From: Mobiluncus massiliensis
GTDB lineage: Bacteria > Actinomycetota > Actinomycetes > Actinomycetales > Actinomycetaceae
Length of the DNA stretch: 64,000 nucleotides
Direction of reading: 5' to 3'
Assembly (NCBI RefSeq): GCF_949769255.1
Contig: NZ_OX458329.1
Span: 496,001 to 560,000, forward strand
This document shows, in pieces, positions 43,161 through 53,888 of this stretch (position 1 is the first letter of the stretch; every line of letters starts with the position of its first letter). The notes beneath the pieces are model-generated. The model was not told the DNA's origin, searched no databases, and saw nothing but the letters and a program-made list of their open reading frames with translations. The position numbers and the translations under genes are program-made.

Positions 43161-46100
43161 CTAGGCCCGGGAACCCTGGGCACGTTTCCGGCTGATCCGT
43201 AGCATCAAGCCACCGGTGGCGGTAAACAACACTGCTGCGTATAGGTAGAGCAGCGAATTGGCTCCGGTCACCGTCGTATCAAAAGCGTTCAGCTTGTCCT
43301 GCGGATTAGGCTGATTGGGCACGCTTGGCGAAGCCGGTGCGGACGGCATACCAGGGATACCAGGCGAAGCCGGTGTGCCGGGCTGGTTTGGCGTACTGGG
43401 GGTTGCCGGAGAAGCCGGAGTACTTGGCGAGGTGGGGGAGGGCGTGGGTGAAACTGGGCTCGATGGAGTCCCTCCTGGGGTGCCAGGTGTGGTCGGCGTG
43501 CCTGGCGTGCCTCCTCCCGGCGTACCGGGAGTGCCCGGCGTACCCGGAGTGCCCGGCGTACCCGGAGTGCCCGGCGTACCTGGCGTACCTGGCGTACCAC
43601 CTCCTGGTGTACCCCCTCCCGGCGTGCCGGGGTTTCCACCTGGGGTTGGGACAGTGAATTTCGCAGTAAAGACCGTGTTGTCGTTGAGCGGGGTGTCGGT
43701 AAGTGGATCCGTATCCCACTTGTCGAAACTCTTATCTGGACCCGGAGTCACATAGTATTTATTCGGATCACGCGTTCCTGCCAACTGTTGGGGGACGGGA
43801 AGCTGCTTCGATTTAATACCTTTGAGGACATCGTAATGAAGTTCTGTGATGGGGTTCCCAGCGCCGTCCTGGCCAAATGAGCCGCCCTCATCGGCCTTGA
43901 AGGTGACTCGGACATAGCCCTCGGGAGTTTCACCATCCTGGGGCACTTCGAGGACTCTGACATCTCGATAAAAGAAGGTGATTTCATCGGAACCGGTGCC
44001 GTTGATACCGAGTAGCTTATTGGTGTTTTCATCTACATCGTAAAAGAGCTGTTGCTGGGGTGCTGAGGTGAGTTTCCATCCTTTGATTGGCTTGTAGTTC
44101 CGTGCATCATAATGCCTGGCTCCACTAGCAACCTGCTCCTGGTCGAGGATGCTGTATTTATTGATAACTTCCTGTTTCGCAGCTGGGGTATTGGCTTGTT
44201 TCCATTCAGCCTGGCCTCTGTCGTCCAAGTAGTTAACCGTGTAGTTGCGGGTCCGGAAAGGAATATAGAAATAGTGGAAGACATTGTTAGCATATTTGGG
44301 ATTATCTACAAGGTTTCCATTATTGTCCATAATTTGTTTCGGCTCAACTCTGAGCATTTGGAAACCGGTGTTATCGTACTGCATACGGTTGTTGTATTCG
44401 GTGTAGAGTTCCTTAAGCTGCGAATCTTTAGTCTTCAGCAGTTCCTCATGTTGGGCCAGGAGCCAAGTCCCGCTTAGTTGAGAAGCGTATGACACCGCAA
44501 AGTGGCCGGCACGTTCTTCTAAGGGTATGATTTTAGCAGGATTATTCGGATCGATGCGGTATTGGCTATCCAAGAAGTGGTGATACACCAGTACATTTTC
44601 GAAATCTTTTTTCACCCAAACTGCCCGCAGATAAATGGGATCCACCACATCATTTCCAAAAGAATACAGCTCGGGGACGATATATCGCTTACGATAAGAA
44701 TTATCAAAATCGTTGGTGTAGTTGCCCTGGGCGTCCTTCTGGTAGTGCAACACTTCCCATCCTAGGAAAGAATAATCTTCCCGCGTGGGTTTTTTAGGCG
44801 CTACCAGTTTTTGCCGATACAACACGGTGAATACCTGTGGGTCACTTGGAGCAGCGCCCGGAGTAACGGTCTTCTGAGGGTAGTTCACTATACTGGTGGG
44901 GTCGCCGGGCGTCTCCTGGATAGTCTTTTGCTCTGTCGCGAGGTCTTTGGCGTCAATGGCATCTAAAGTGCCGCCTGCCGGATCAAAAGTGACCTTCCAC
45001 TTATGGTCAGGTTCCTCCCAAATGGCGTAGAGGACCAGGGCATGGGCCGGCATGGTTTCATTCGGGCTAGTAGAAACCATCTTCAGTCCGGCAGGGTCTA
45101 AAGCCCAGCCCTTGAATACCATATTAGGCGCGAGTCCGTCGGGCCGTTTAACTTGATAGTTTCCCTCGCTATCCTGTTCTAAAAGACCCGTTAGACCCAT
45201 GTCTAACAAAGTATCAACGTCATCCAGATTCAAATCCTGTAAAGGTTTTTGATAAAAGATATCCGTCTGATTGCCGTCATTATAATCGCTGTCAGCTTTG
45301 ATGGTGGCGGGGTCATTATTGAAACGCAATTTATACTGATTGCGCTTATAATAGAAACGAATATAGCCATTTGTGTCAAATGGCTCAACACCCTCTAGTG
45401 GGTCGCCCCATTCATCGGCGTTATTGGCGAATGCAGGTATAAATCTCAATTTACCCTTGTTGCCGTAATTACCAAAAAAGTCCGGTATTTCTTCCTCGTC
45501 GTATGGCGTTATCCCGCCCCGCAGCTCGTTCAGCTCAACAAAATCGTCTGAACTCAGTAGTCTCGACTCGACCGAAGCGGTTTTCTCCCCGGGTTTTATA
45601 TCGTAAGCGGTAAAGCCTTGGACTGCCGGAGCCTTATGCCCATAGCCGGGATTACTTGTATCGGCTTTGGATCTATAAAGGTCGTAGTCAATAATTTTCT
45701 TATATTTTTTTTTCGGATCCATGCCAGGTTGCCAGTCTGGATTTATGTCAAAGCCATCCATCCAAAAATCCATGTGGTGAGGTATCGGCGGGTAACTGGT
45801 ACCACCTTGTTGCTCGATACCAAAAGAGAGCGTGGTGAAAGTTTTTGGATTTGCGTGCAGATTAACCGGGATGGTGGTACCGTCGCCGGCGTCAATTTCG
45901 CTGGTGTAGCCGTAGTAAACATCATCGTATCCATCCATGTCTAAGAACTCTTCAGCTGATAGCCGGTAAGGTGGAGTGTCGCGGTATATCCAATGCGGGT
46001 CTAAGAAGTTCGGGCTCCACCCGTAGCTTTGCTTACCCTCATCGAATCCTTTGGTTTGGAGGGCATCGTTCGGCCAGTTTAACATGCGTTGGTTAAATCT

Positions 46101-47636
46101 GGCTTTGAAGTGGTAGGGGTGTCCTGGCCCACCTACTTGTTCTGCTTCTGCTGATTGTTCATTATACTGCCAAATTTCAGGATAGAAAGAATCCTTTCCG
46201 TCGACGTTAGATTTCGTAAAGTACAGGTCATAGACCTGCCGGTCGAAATAGATGTTATAGACGGTCTTGCCGGTAGCGGAAACAGGCTTTACCTCACTGG
46301 GAGTATCTTGATCAGCATTTTCGCTATCAGTTAAAGTCTCATTGTATTTGTAGAACTTATTGAAATACAGGAACTTATTATTCAGGAACTTATCTCCGTT
46401 CCAGATTTTAACTAAACGAGCTCTATCCAAATCGGGGAATTCCACCCCTTTGATGGGCTCTTCCTTCAGATTCGGACGGTAACCTGTGTTCGCATTCTGG
46501 TACACGTGAGTGCCCACGAATTCATACTTTTGTAAGAGAGTAGCGTCATCAGCATGATCAGCTTTTTCCGTCCAAAATTGAATCGCATAATCTGCCTTAG
46601 CGTTTTCCTCCCAAACTGCCTTAAACGTTAATTTTGTAGCCGGCATTATGAGTTTAGCGTCTAGATTCTTAATCGCGTCGGAGCCGGCTCTCATGATTTC
46701 ATTCTTGGCAAATTTCTTTTTTGTTCCGTTCACAGTGCCTTCAAGATCCACTGACGGCTTCCAGCCTAAGAACTTAGCTCCAATTCTGGTGGGGATATCC
46801 GTGCTGTTTAGGGCAGGAATTTCTTGTCCGTAATACAGGGTGCGAGTGGGCACCGCAGTCCCATCCTGGGTGTCAAATGAGACAGCATAGTAGGCGCGGT
46901 TGTAACGCATTTCCACGCTGCGATCTTGCTGCGTAATTAAAACCTTCATATTTTTGTCTTCGGGCACAAAACCAGCTATGTCAGCATCAGGTAAGGTCTC
47001 GATAACAGGATAGGAACCAATTGGTCCGCTTTGTTTAGTGGTAATGTCGACGTTCGTTCCCGGCTTTTTACCATATTCATTAATTTTTCGTAATTCCTGA
47101 AACACGTGCTTTACCGTAACGGTTCCGGGGCGGCCTTCATAGATATACGGGTTTTCCTTCCGGTGTACTTTTCCATAATCAACGTCACCCGTAGTGCTCC
47201 CGGTTTTGGCAGCTTTCACGACACCTTGGTAGTCGATGTGGTATTCATTTATTGGCTGATTCGTACTATCAATCGGCATACCATAGCCGGGAAATTTCGG
47301 CAGCTTGATGGTTTTGTTGACCTTGCCCTGTTCCTCTGGGGTAGCGGCTGCTCCCACGGTGGCTACGTAGGGTTGGTAGTTGACGACATTTTCTGTACCT
47401 TTTGGAATCATATAGTCGTTATGCAGGGTGTAGATATCTGGCTGCACCGGATTCGCAATAAAATCCGCAGCGGTTTGACCCGCCGACAGCTTTACCGGCT
47501 CCGCGGGGATGGAGTCCGCATGAGTGCTGGTTTCAGCGGCGCCAGCCTCCCAGGGCGGGGAAAGAATTATCGCCCCCGGTAGTACCAGTGCTAGCGCCAG
47601 TATCCAAGACACGGTTTGTTTTACGGATACTCTCAT
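43161..47636 (-). CDS. Large surface protein with InlB-type repeats, Gly-Thr-Pro stalk and degenerate sorting signal
   Basis: A 1491-residue secreted protein. It has a signal peptide (residues 1-34), then several InlB B-repeat-like modules with the pattern VSFDTQDG ... FLGW ... AVW (e.g. near 250-345, 935-1040 and 1265-1325), then a GTPGTPG and Pro/Ser-rich stalk (~1330-1445). A membrane helix (~1461-1480) and an RISRKR tail end it. The layout is that of sortase-anchored adhesins, but in place of LPxTG there is TTVTG, so it may be held by the membrane helix alone. GAGGAG precedes the ATG. Base composition is lower in GC than neighbouring genes, suggesting later acquisition. A role in host contact is inferred from architecture. 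Confidence 0.9.
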   Translation of the reverse strand: MRVSVKQTVSWILALALVLPGAIILSPPWEAGAAETSTHADSIPAEPVKLSAGQTAADFIANPVQPDIYTLHNDYMIPKGTENVVNYQPYVATVGAAATPEEQGKVNKTIKLPKFPGYGMPIDSTNQPINEYHIDYQGVVKAAKTGSTTGDVDYGKVHRKENPYIYEGRPGTVTVKHVFQELRKINEYGKKPGTNVDITTKQSGPIGSYPVIETLPDADIAGFVPEDKNMKVLITQQDRSVEMRYNRAYYAVSFDTQDGTAVPTRTLYYGQEIPALNSTDIPTRIGAKFLGWKPSVDLEGTVNGTKKKFAKNEIMRAGSDAIKNLDAKLIMPATKLTFKAVWEENAKADYAIQFWTEKADHADDATLLQKYEFVGTHVYQNANTGYRPNLKEEPIKGVEFPDLDRARLVKIWNGDKFLNNKFLYFNKFYKYNETLTDSENADQDTPSEVKPVSATGKTVYNIYFDRQVYDLYFTKSNVDGKDSFYPEIWQYNEQSAEAEQVGGPGHPYHFKARFNQRMLNWPNDALQTKGFDEGKQSYGWSPNFLDPHWIYRDTPPYRLSAEEFLDMDGYDDVYYGYTSEIDAGDGTTIPVNLHANPKTFTTLSFGIEQQGGTSYPPIPHHMDFWMDGFDINPDWQPGMDPKKKYKKIIDYDLYRSKADTSNPGYGHKAPAVQGFTAYDIKPGEKTASVESRLLSSDDFVELNELRGGITPYDEEEIPDFFGNYGNKGKLRFIPAFANNADEWGDPLEGVEPFDTNGYIRFYYKRNQYKLRFNNDPATIKADSDYNDGNQTDIFYQKPLQDLNLDDVDTLLDMGLTGLLEQDSEGNYQVKRPDGLAPNMVFKGWALDPAGLKMVSTSPNETMPAHALVLYAIWEEPDHKWKVTFDPAGGTLDAIDAKDLATEQKTIQETPGDPTSIVNYPQKTVTPGAAPSDPQVFTVLYRQKLVAPKKPTREDYSFLGWEVLHYQKDAQGNYTNDFDNSYRKRYIVPELYSFGNDVVDPIYLRAVWVKKDFENVLVYHHFLDSQYRIDPNNPAKIIPLEERAGHFAVSYASQLSGTWLLAQHEELLKTKDSQLKELYTEYNNRMQYDNTGFQMLRVEPKQIMDNNGNLVDNPKYANNVFHYFYIPFRTRNYTVNYLDDRGQAEWKQANTPAAKQEVINKYSILDQEQVASGARHYDARNYKPIKGWKLTSAPQQQLFYDVDENTNKLLGINGTGSDEITFFYRDVRVLEVPQDGETPEGYVRVTFKADEGGSFGQDGAGNPITELHYDVLKGIKSKQLPVPQQLAGTRDPNKYYVTPGPDKSFDKWDTDPLTDTPLNDNTVFTAKFTVPTPGGNPGTPGGGTPGGGTPGTPGTPGTPGTPGTPGTPGTPGTPGGGTPGTPTTPGTPGGTPSSPVSPTPSPTSPSTPASPATPSTPNQPGTPASPGIPGMPSAPASPSVPNQPNPQDKLNAFDTTVTGANSLLYLYAAVLFTATGGLMLRISRKRAQGSRA

Positions 47637-47728
47637 GGGGACTCCTCACTATCGACCGCGCTATTGAGTGCAACGCGGCAAGTTTTTGTGTTCAATCTCC
47701 AGATAATCTGAGGAAACACAACTGTTTT

Positions 47729-47734
47729 ATTCTA
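47729..47734 (-). promoter_or_regulatory. -10 box of the surface-protein gene
   Basis: TAGAAT on the minus strand in the 220-base gap after phoR; about 90 bases of leader would follow. The -35 region is weak. Confidence 0.35.
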
Positions 47735-47856
47735 TCTGACCCCACCTGGAAAGGCCAGCTTGCCCTTACCTTTTAACCATGCCCCGCACCCACAGGCAGC
47801 TCCAGGCCGTCCCCCCGAATCAGCGCCGCGGTTCCTCCCGCTGGACGGCGCCACAC

Positions 47857-49413
47857 TCAGGCCGACTCCGGGAAAGTTACTTCGATGCGCGTGCCCTTGC
47901 CGGGGGTTGAGTTCACTGTAATCTCCGCCGAATGCAAGATAGCGGCGTGCTTGACGATAGATAACCCCAAACCGGTACCCCCGGTCTGTCGCGAATGGGA
48001 CTTGTCCACCCGATAAAACCGTTCAAACACGCGCTCCTGATCCTCGTAAGGAATCCCGATACCCGTGTCGGTCACAATCAGCTGGGGCCTGCCCAGATGC
48101 GTCCCCGCCCAAACGTTCACCTCGCCGCCCTCGCGATTGTACTTAATCGCGTTGTCTACCAGGTTATACACCATCTCACCCAGGAGCGGCTCCACCCCGG
48201 TGAGCGTCGTGTGCGAACCGGACAAGGTCAGCTTCACATCGAAAGATGCGGCGCGAGGCTGCAGCCGCTCCACCACCGTGCGGCACAAATCAAACAACTC
48301 GACCTCCCCCGCTTCTGCCGGCAGACCGCCCTCGTCCAGGCGGGACAGCTCCATAATGTCGCCAATCAGGTCTAGCAGGCGGGAGGACTCCTGGTGAATG
48401 CGCTCGGCAAAGCCCGGAATGTCCTCATCTTTCACCAAACCGTTGCGGATAATCTCGGCATATCCAGAGATGGAGGTCAGCGGGGTTTTCAACTCGTGAG
48501 ACACGTTAGCGGAAAACTCGCGGCGGGAACGTGCGGCGGCTTCCTTGTCCCGATTTTGATGTTCCAGACGTTGCAGCAGCGGCAAGAACTCGGGGTAAAT
48601 CGGGACTGTTTCGTGGTCCTTACCGTAGGCCTGGAGCATATCGTGGGGCAGGGGAGGCTCCGCCGAGTCAGAGCAGCTCGGCTCGTCTTCCGGCTTCGTG
48701 TCGGTGTAGGCTCCCGAGCCGAAAACCCCGCCACCGCCGAAAACGCTGGAGTTCCCGAAAACCCCGGTGTGTCGCCCAATCTCGGGCAGCCGGTCGCGGT
48801 CATAAGGGGTGCCCGAGAGCGGATGGTTCAGGTCAATCTGTTCCAGCGGCTCGACAATGAGGCGAGCCTGACGCCGCGCAATCAGGAAAGACAGCCCGAA
48901 CACACCCAGGGCAATGCCGCCCAAAATCGGCAACCCGGACAGGGCCGTGGCATAAAACGTGCGGACGGGACGCGCCACGCGGACGATTTTGCCCGACGGG
49001 ATAGCCCGCGCGTAGTAGCACATATCCGCGCCGATAGTGTCAGAATCACGCACCACGATATCCGAGCCCAACCCGTGCGCTTTGCGTTTCTGAGCCGAGA
49101 CAATCTCAGGCCGGCTCGCGTGGTTGGCCATCTGAGCGGCGGGAACTTCGGAATCATAGAGAACCTCACCGTCACCGGTTACCAGCGTCAGGCGAACCCC
49201 GGGGGTCTGACGGTGAAAATCGGTGAGCATCTGGGTCTGAATATCATCGGTATGATGTTCCAGGCTCAGCGCCAACAGGTTGCCCTCTTCGGTCAGAGTA
49301 TCCAAAATGTTGGCGCGATTGACCTCGTAAAAGAACAAAACGGAACCGACATAAGCAAGCACCAGGGCTATGGCAGAAATACCTGAGATAGCCCCCAGAA
49401 TCTTGCGTCGCAT
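47857..49413 (-). CDS. phoR: Phosphate-responsive sensor histidine kinase (PhoR/SenX3-type)
   Basis: A 518-residue membrane kinase. Two membrane helices (residues ~8-30 and ~158-180) flank an outer sensing region. The phospho-acceptor His is in FSANVSHELKTPLTSISGY, and the ATPase domain has the N box NLVDNAIKYN, DTGIGIP and GGTGLGLSIVKH. Between the second helix and the kinase core lies an unusual Gly-rich insert with four VFG repeats and an acidic stretch (~residues 213-265). Last gene of the pst-phoU-phoBR cluster, consistent with phosphate sensing. Confidence 0.93.
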   Translation of the reverse strand: MRRKILGAISGISAIALVLAYVGSVLFFYEVNRANILDTLTEEGNLLALSLEHHTDDIQTQMLTDFHRQTPGVRLTLVTGDGEVLYDSEVPAAQMANHASRPEIVSAQKRKAHGLGSDIVVRDSDTIGADMCYYARAIPSGKIVRVARPVRTFYATALSGLPILGGIALGVFGLSFLIARRQARLIVEPLEQIDLNHPLSGTPYDRDRLPEIGRHTGVFGNSSVFGGGGVFGSGAYTDTKPEDEPSCSDSAEPPLPHDMLQAYGKDHETVPIYPEFLPLLQRLEHQNRDKEAAARSRREFSANVSHELKTPLTSISGYAEIIRNGLVKDEDIPGFAERIHQESSRLLDLIGDIMELSRLDEGGLPAEAGEVELFDLCRTVVERLQPRAASFDVKLTLSGSHTTLTGVEPLLGEMVYNLVDNAIKYNREGGEVNVWAGTHLGRPQLIVTDTGIGIPYEDQERVFERFYRVDKSHSRQTGGTGLGLSIVKHAAILHSAEITVNSTPGKGTRIEVTFPESA

Positions 49414-49455
49414 ATAATCTCCCTTGATTCGATGGCGATTACGCTAACAGCGCCC

Positions 49456-50196
49456 TCATTCGGAAATCTTGTAGCCGACTCCGCGCACGGTTTCAATGTG
49501 TTTTGCGGCCGGGCCGAGTTTCTTGCGTAGCGTGCGAATATGCACATCGACCGTGCGCGTCTCGCCGTGGAAACTGTATCCCCAGATGGAATCCAGCAGT
49601 TTGTCGCGGGAAAACAAAATCCCCGGCTGGCTCATGAGTTCCTCTAACAGCTGGTATTCCTTTAGAGTCAGTTTCACCTCCCGGCCCTCAACCGCGACCG
49701 TGTGGCGGGGCAGGTTCAGGTCAATAGTGCCTATGGTGAGGATTTCCTCGTCCTCCTCAGTGGGGTCGGCGGGACGAGCCACGCGGCGCAGCACCGCCCG
49801 GACTCGCGACACCAGCTCCATCATGCCAAACGGCTTGGTGATGTAGTCGTCCGCCCCCAAGTCCAAGGACTTGACCTTGTCGAACTCGGCGCCTTTCGCT
49901 GTCACCATGATGACCGGAATGCCCTCGGTTTCAGGGTTTGCCCGAATCCGGCGCAGAATCTGGATACCATCAACGCCAGGCAGCATAATGTCCAGCAAAA
50001 TCATTTCCGGGAGCAGCTCTGCCATCGCTTCGCGAAATTCCTGGTAATCAGCGAAACCCCGAGCGGTAAAACCGGTGGAACCGAGGGTGTAAACGACCAA
50101 ATCCCGAATGTTCAGGTCGTCCTCGACAAAATAAATCACACTCCCATTATTCCAGGGAGCGCCCGATTCAGGCTGATTTTGTGTCGAAGATGACAT
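49456..50196 (-). CDS. phoB: OmpR/PhoB-family response regulator of phosphate genes
   Basis: A 246-residue regulator. The receiver domain has acidic residues VEDD, phospho-acceptor Asp in ILLDIMLPGVDG, and Lys in YITKPFGM. The C-terminal winged helix (~residues 145-245) ends with RTVDVHIRTLRKKLGP and VRGVGYKIS. It pairs with the downstream kinase gene and would activate the pst operon in low phosphate. The ATG at 50196 overlaps the end of phoU by 29 bases; a shorter protein starting at a GTG near 50139 is possible. Confidence 0.93.
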   Translation of the reverse strand: MSSSTQNQPESGAPWNNGSVIYFVEDDLNIRDLVVYTLGSTGFTARGFADYQEFREAMAELLPEMILLDIMLPGVDGIQILRRIRANPETEGIPVIMVTAKGAEFDKVKSLDLGADDYITKPFGMMELVSRVRAVLRRVARPADPTEEDEEILTIGTIDLNLPRHTVAVEGREVKLTLKEYQLLEELMSQPGILFSRDKLLDSIWGYSFHGETRTVDVHIRTLRKKLGPAAKHIETVRGVGYKISE

Positions 50197-50833
50197 CGTG
50201 TACCCCCGTTATCGAGAAATCCACCCACTCAGCGATGTTCGTGGCGTGGTCGCCGATACGTTCCAGATATTTGGCAATCATGATGACGTCGATAGCCTTT
50301 TGGGCGTCCGCGGCATCAGCATGCACGATGAAATCAATCATCTCGGTGGCGACATCATCGAACATTCGGTCTACCGCATCGTCCGCCGCCTGGGTGGCGG
50401 TAGCCAAAGCTAGGTCGCGGTCGACAAAAGACCGAACCGCGTCGTGGACCATCTCGGAAGTTTTCGCTGCCATCTGAGGGATTTTGGGGAATCCTCGCAC
50501 CAGGGACATATCCGTAGACTTCACGATTTCCGCAATGTCCGCGGCCTGGTCGCCGATACGTTCCATGTCGGTGATCATTTTGAGAGCGGCGGAAACCTGG
50601 CGTAAATCCCCCGCCACCGGTTGCTGCTGCAACAGCAGCTTCAGACACAGGTGCTCGATGTCCCGCTCCATCTGATCGATTTGGGCATCAGCCCGAATCA
50701 CTTCACGAGCGATTTCATCGCTGGAACTGGACAGGGCCACCATAGTCTGACTGATGGCCTGTTCACAGAGCTCTCCGGTCTGCACCAGCATTTCGTTGAG
50801 CTGCATGAGTTGTTGATCGAATCGGGATCGCAT
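50168..50833 (-). CDS. phoU: Phosphate signalling protein PhoU
   Basis: A 221-residue helical protein made of two similar three-helix halves, each with an acidic metal site: ITDMERIGDQAADIAEI in the first half and AKYLERIGDHATNIAEW in the second. It links the Pst transporter to the histidine kinase and represses phosphate genes when phosphate is plentiful. Located between pstB and the regulator pair, the classic order. Confidence 0.96.
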   Translation of the reverse strand: MRSRFDQQLMQLNEMLVQTGELCEQAISQTMVALSSSSDEIAREVIRADAQIDQMERDIEHLCLKLLLQQQPVAGDLRQVSAALKMITDMERIGDQAADIAEIVKSTDMSLVRGFPKIPQMAAKTSEMVHDAVRSFVDRDLALATATQAADDAVDRMFDDVATEMIDFIVHADAADAQKAIDVIMIAKYLERIGDHATNIAEWVDFSITGVHDVIFDTKSA

Positions 50834-50919
50834 TACCTCTCTACTTTCTGTTCCATAACTCAGAACTGTATTTCCCTGCCGTGCGCCAGCGGGGTCCGCT
50901 GGGGCACGCGAAAACAGTG

Positions 50920-51723
50920 TTAGCTGAACCGACCCGTGATGTAGTCCTCGGTACGCTGGTCCGAAGGTACGCTGAACAGGGTTTCCGTGTCGTTGTACTC
51001 CACCAGTTCGCCCAGCAGGAAGAACGCCGTGTTGTCGGCGATGCGCGAAGCCTGCTGCATGTTGTGGGTCACAATCACGATGGTGTAATCCCGAGCCAGG
51101 TCCACGACCAGTTCCTCAATCTTGGAGGTAGAGATGGGGTCCAGGGCGGAGGTCGGTTCGTCCATTAAGATGACGTCCGGTTCGGTAGCCAAAGCGCGGG
51201 CGATGCACAGGCGCTGCTGCTGACCGCCGGAAAGCCCCACGGCGGACTTGTTTAAGCGATCCTTTAACTCGTCCCAAATCGCGGCTTGACGCAGGGAACG
51301 CTCCACGATTTCGCTCAGTTCCCGGTGATTGCGAATCCCGTTGATGCGCGGCCCATAGGCGATGTTGTCAAAGACCGACTTGGGGAACGGGTTGGGCTGC
51401 TGGAACACCATGCCCACCCGCTTACGCAGGGCGATGGCGTCCATATCCTTGAAAATATCCGCGCCGTCCAGCAGTACCTGACCGGTGATGCTAACGCCCT
51501 TGACCAGGTCATTCATTCGGTTCAAGGTTTTCAGGAAGGTCGACTTGCCGCATCCGGAGGGGCCAATCAAAGCCGTGATTTTGCGGGGCTGAATGTCGAT
51601 GTTGACTCCCTTGAGAGCCTCGAAATCGCCGTAATGCAGGTGCAGGTCACGCGCGGAAAACTTGGCGGTGGTGGAATTTTTGGGCGCAGTGGGGGACTCC
51701 AAAACGTTAGTTTGCGCAGTCAT
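50920..51723 (-). CDS. pstB: Phosphate ABC transporter ATP-binding protein
   Basis: A 267-residue cytoplasmic ATPase that powers phosphate uptake. Walker [11 protein letters not shown]-loop VFQQPNPFP, signature [15 protein letters not shown], Walker [14 protein letters not shown] and H-loop VTHNMQQA are all intact; [20 protein letters not shown] is typical of PstB. Last transporter gene of the operon, before phoU. Confidence 0.97.
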   Translation of the reverse strand: MTAQTNVLESPTAPKNSTTAKFSARDLHLHYGDFEALKGVNIDIQPRKITALIGPSGCGKSTFLKTLNRMNDLVKGVSITGQVLLDGADIFKDMDAIALRKRVGMVFQQPNPFPKSVFDNIAYGPRINGIRNHRELSEIVERSLRQAAIWDELKDRLNKSAVGLSGGQQQRLCIARALATEPDVILMDEPTSALDPISTSKIEELVVDLARDYTIVIVTHNMQQASRIADNTAFFLLGELVEYNDTETLFSVPSDQRTEDYITGRFS

Positions 51724-51729
51724 GAGTGA

Positions 51730-52797
51730 TTATTCCTTTCCTTTAGGGTGGAAACGGTCGGTGAAGTTCGTAGCGTCAATAGTCGGTTCGGCATGGTTCA
51801 CCGTGTCAGTAGCGGGGACGGGAGTGTCGGAGTTGGCCTTACGCCACTTGCCTTTGCCGCCCTTGGGGGCCTGGTCAGACAGGCCCGCCAGGCTGGCGTG
51901 AACCCGTTTCGTGATGGTGCGAGCCAAAATCGAGAACAGGAGGGCGATCAGCACCAGCACCGCGGCAGAGAAGTTGGCGATGTCCACCGCGTTGGGTTCC
52001 ACCGCTTCGGTACGCATGGCCCACACGTGCAGCGACAAGGTCTCGCCGGGACGCATGGGGTTGAATGCGTTGGTGGGGGAGGTGATGTCCGTGGAGGACC
52101 AGTTGATGTTGGTGGACATACCGGCGGTGTAGAGCAGGGCGGCAGCCTCTCCGAAACCGCGTTCGGCCGCCAGCACCACCCCTGTCATCAGGTGGGGGAG
52201 AGCCGCCGGGAGCTGCACCCGCACAATGGTGGTCCAGTGGGTCGCACCCAAGGCCGCCGAACCGTACTTCAGGTCCGAGGGTAGTGCCCGGAGAGCCGAC
52301 TCGGTGGACGTGGTGACCAGGGGCAGATTCAGAATCGAAACCGCCAAAGCTCCGGCCAGCAGGTTCCACTGTTGCCCCACCATCAGGATAAAGACCAGGT
52401 AACCGAACAGGCCGACCACGATGGAGGGCAGGGAGGACAGGGACTCGATAGAGATGCGGATGAACCCGGTCCAGCGGTTCTCTGGCGCGTACTCAGCCAT
52501 GTAGATTCCGGCGGGAACGCCGAGGGCGACGGACACAATCAGGGACAAAAACACCAGGTAAACGGTGTTGAACACCTGGTTCATGATGCCGTCACGGGTG
52601 AAACTGAGGAATATGGGGTCAAAACTCAACAGGCCGCGAATCACGATGTAGGCTGCCAGCGCCACAATCAACATCAGGAAGAAACCCCCGATAGCGCCAA
52701 AGACGCCGGTCATCAGGTTGTTGACGCTCTTGGCACGGCGAATGCGGTGTTCCATCTGGGTGGAAAGACCCGAAGCGGTAGTCGTAGCGGTACTCAT
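51730..52797 (-). CDS. pstA: Phosphate ABC transporter permease PstA
   Basis: A 355-residue inner-membrane permease with six helices. The EAA-like loop is AALPHLMTGVVLAAERGFGEAA. ATG 52797 is chosen because it overlaps the pstC stop (ATGA); a longer open frame lies inside pstC. The C-terminal ~50 residues are a polar cytoplasmic tail, longer than usual. Confidence 0.94.
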   Translation of the reverse strand: MSTATTTASGLSTQMEHRIRRAKSVNNLMTGVFGAIGGFFLMLIVALAAYIVIRGLLSFDPIFLSFTRDGIMNQVFNTVYLVFLSLIVSVALGVPAGIYMAEYAPENRWTGFIRISIESLSSLPSIVVGLFGYLVFILMVGQQWNLLAGALAVSILNLPLVTTSTESALRALPSDLKYGSAALGATHWTTIVRVQLPAALPHLMTGVVLAAERGFGEAAALLYTAGMSTNINWSSTDITSPTNAFNPMRPGETLSLHVWAMRTEAVEPNAVDIANFSAAVLVLIALLFSILARTITKRVHASLAGLSDQAPKGGKGKWRKANSDTPVPATDTVNHAEPTIDATNFTDRFHPKGKE

Positions 52798-53864
52798 CGA
52801 TCCTGCTTCCTCTCTGCGCCGATGATGTGAATCACAAAAATAAAGAACATCGAGATGAGGAACAGCAGCAAAGCCATGGTCCACAATGCCGAGTTGTGTT
52901 CGCCGCCGTTGGTGGTGTTGCCCATGTCGGCGGTAATCGCCGTGGTCAAGGAACTGGTCGGAGAGAGAATATCGGCCGGCAGGGCGCGAGTCTTGCCGAT
53001 AACCATCGCGACCGCCAGAGCCTCACCAAAAGCCCTGGCCAGACCCAGAATAATGCCGGTCAAGATGCCTTTCTTGGCCGCGGGCAGGACGATGTGGTAA
53101 ATCGACTGCCAACGGGTAGAACCCAGGCCGTAGGCGGCTTCCCGATAATCGTAAGGAACCGCGGTAATCGCGTCGGCGGAAACGGTGGTGATGGTCGGGA
53201 AGATCATGACCGCCAGGACGATGCCAGCCGCCAGGACCGAATAGCCGCCCAGGGGGGCGTGAAAATAGTCTCGAATAAATGGCACCAGGACGGTCAAACC
53301 GACCCAGCCGTAAACCACGGAAGGGATACCGAGGAACAGTTCCACCGCGGGACGGAACAAGCGCTCACCCGCGCGTGGGGCGATTTCCGTGATGAACACG
53401 GCGGCTCCCACCGCGAAAGGCGTGGCGATGGCCAGACCCAGGAAACAGGTCATCAGCGAACCCAGAATAAAGATCAGTGCGCCGACACTGCCGCGCAGAG
53501 TCAAATCCGGGCTGTCCTGCGGATTCCAGTCCGGGGAAAACAGGAATTCCCCCACGGTGTGCTGGAACGCGGTAAAGGTGAAAGAACCCTTGTACAGCAG
53601 GAACAGGCCAATAACGACCGTTAGTACGATGAGGGAAACACCTGCAATCGCCACGATGGTCCCGCCGATTTTGTTTGCCAAACGGAAACGTTTATCCGCC
53701 CCGTTCGAGTCGAGCCGCCGCCGAGCCGGAGATGAACCCGCCGCGGAATTACGCGCCTGCGGGAGCGCTGAATCTGAGGAGTTGAGACGAGTGGACACGT
53801 TAGGTTCAGTCATCTCAATTTCCGTCGATTCAGGCTCCCGCACCGAAGAAGCCGTGGTAGCCAT
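52794..53864 (-). CDS. pstC: Phosphate ABC transporter permease PstC
   Basis: A 356-residue permease with about six helices (residues ~70-350) and a polar N-terminal extension of ~65 residues. The coupling loop reads LPAAKKGILTGIILGLARAFGEALA. FLGIPSVVYGWVGL is a PstC hallmark. It forms the membrane channel with PstA. Confidence 0.95.
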   Translation of the reverse strand: MATTASSVREPESTEIEMTEPNVSTRLNSSDSALPQARNSAAGSSPARRRLDSNGADKRFRLANKIGGTIVAIAGVSLIVLTVVIGLFLLYKGSFTFTAFQHTVGEFLFSPDWNPQDSPDLTLRGSVGALIFILGSLMTCFLGLAIATPFAVGAAVFITEIAPRAGERLFRPAVELFLGIPSVVYGWVGLTVLVPFIRDYFHAPLGGYSVLAAGIVLAVMIFPTITTVSADAITAVPYDYREAAYGLGSTRWQSIYHIVLPAAKKGILTGIILGLARAFGEALAVAMVIGKTRALPADILSPTSSLTTAITADMGNTTNGGEHNSALWTMALLLFLISMFFIFVIHIIGAERKQDR

Positions 53865-53888
53865 TAGTTCAGTTGCGCCTGAGCCTCT

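Noticed and set aside
43490-43640. CRISPR-like short repeats
   Set aside because: The repeats encode the GTPGTPG stalk of the surface protein in frame and have no unique spacers. No CRISPR array is seen anywhere in the window.
48394-49386. 330-codon open frame on the plus strand
   Set aside because: Antisense to the phoR kinase gene; no ribosome-binding site and no recognisable product.
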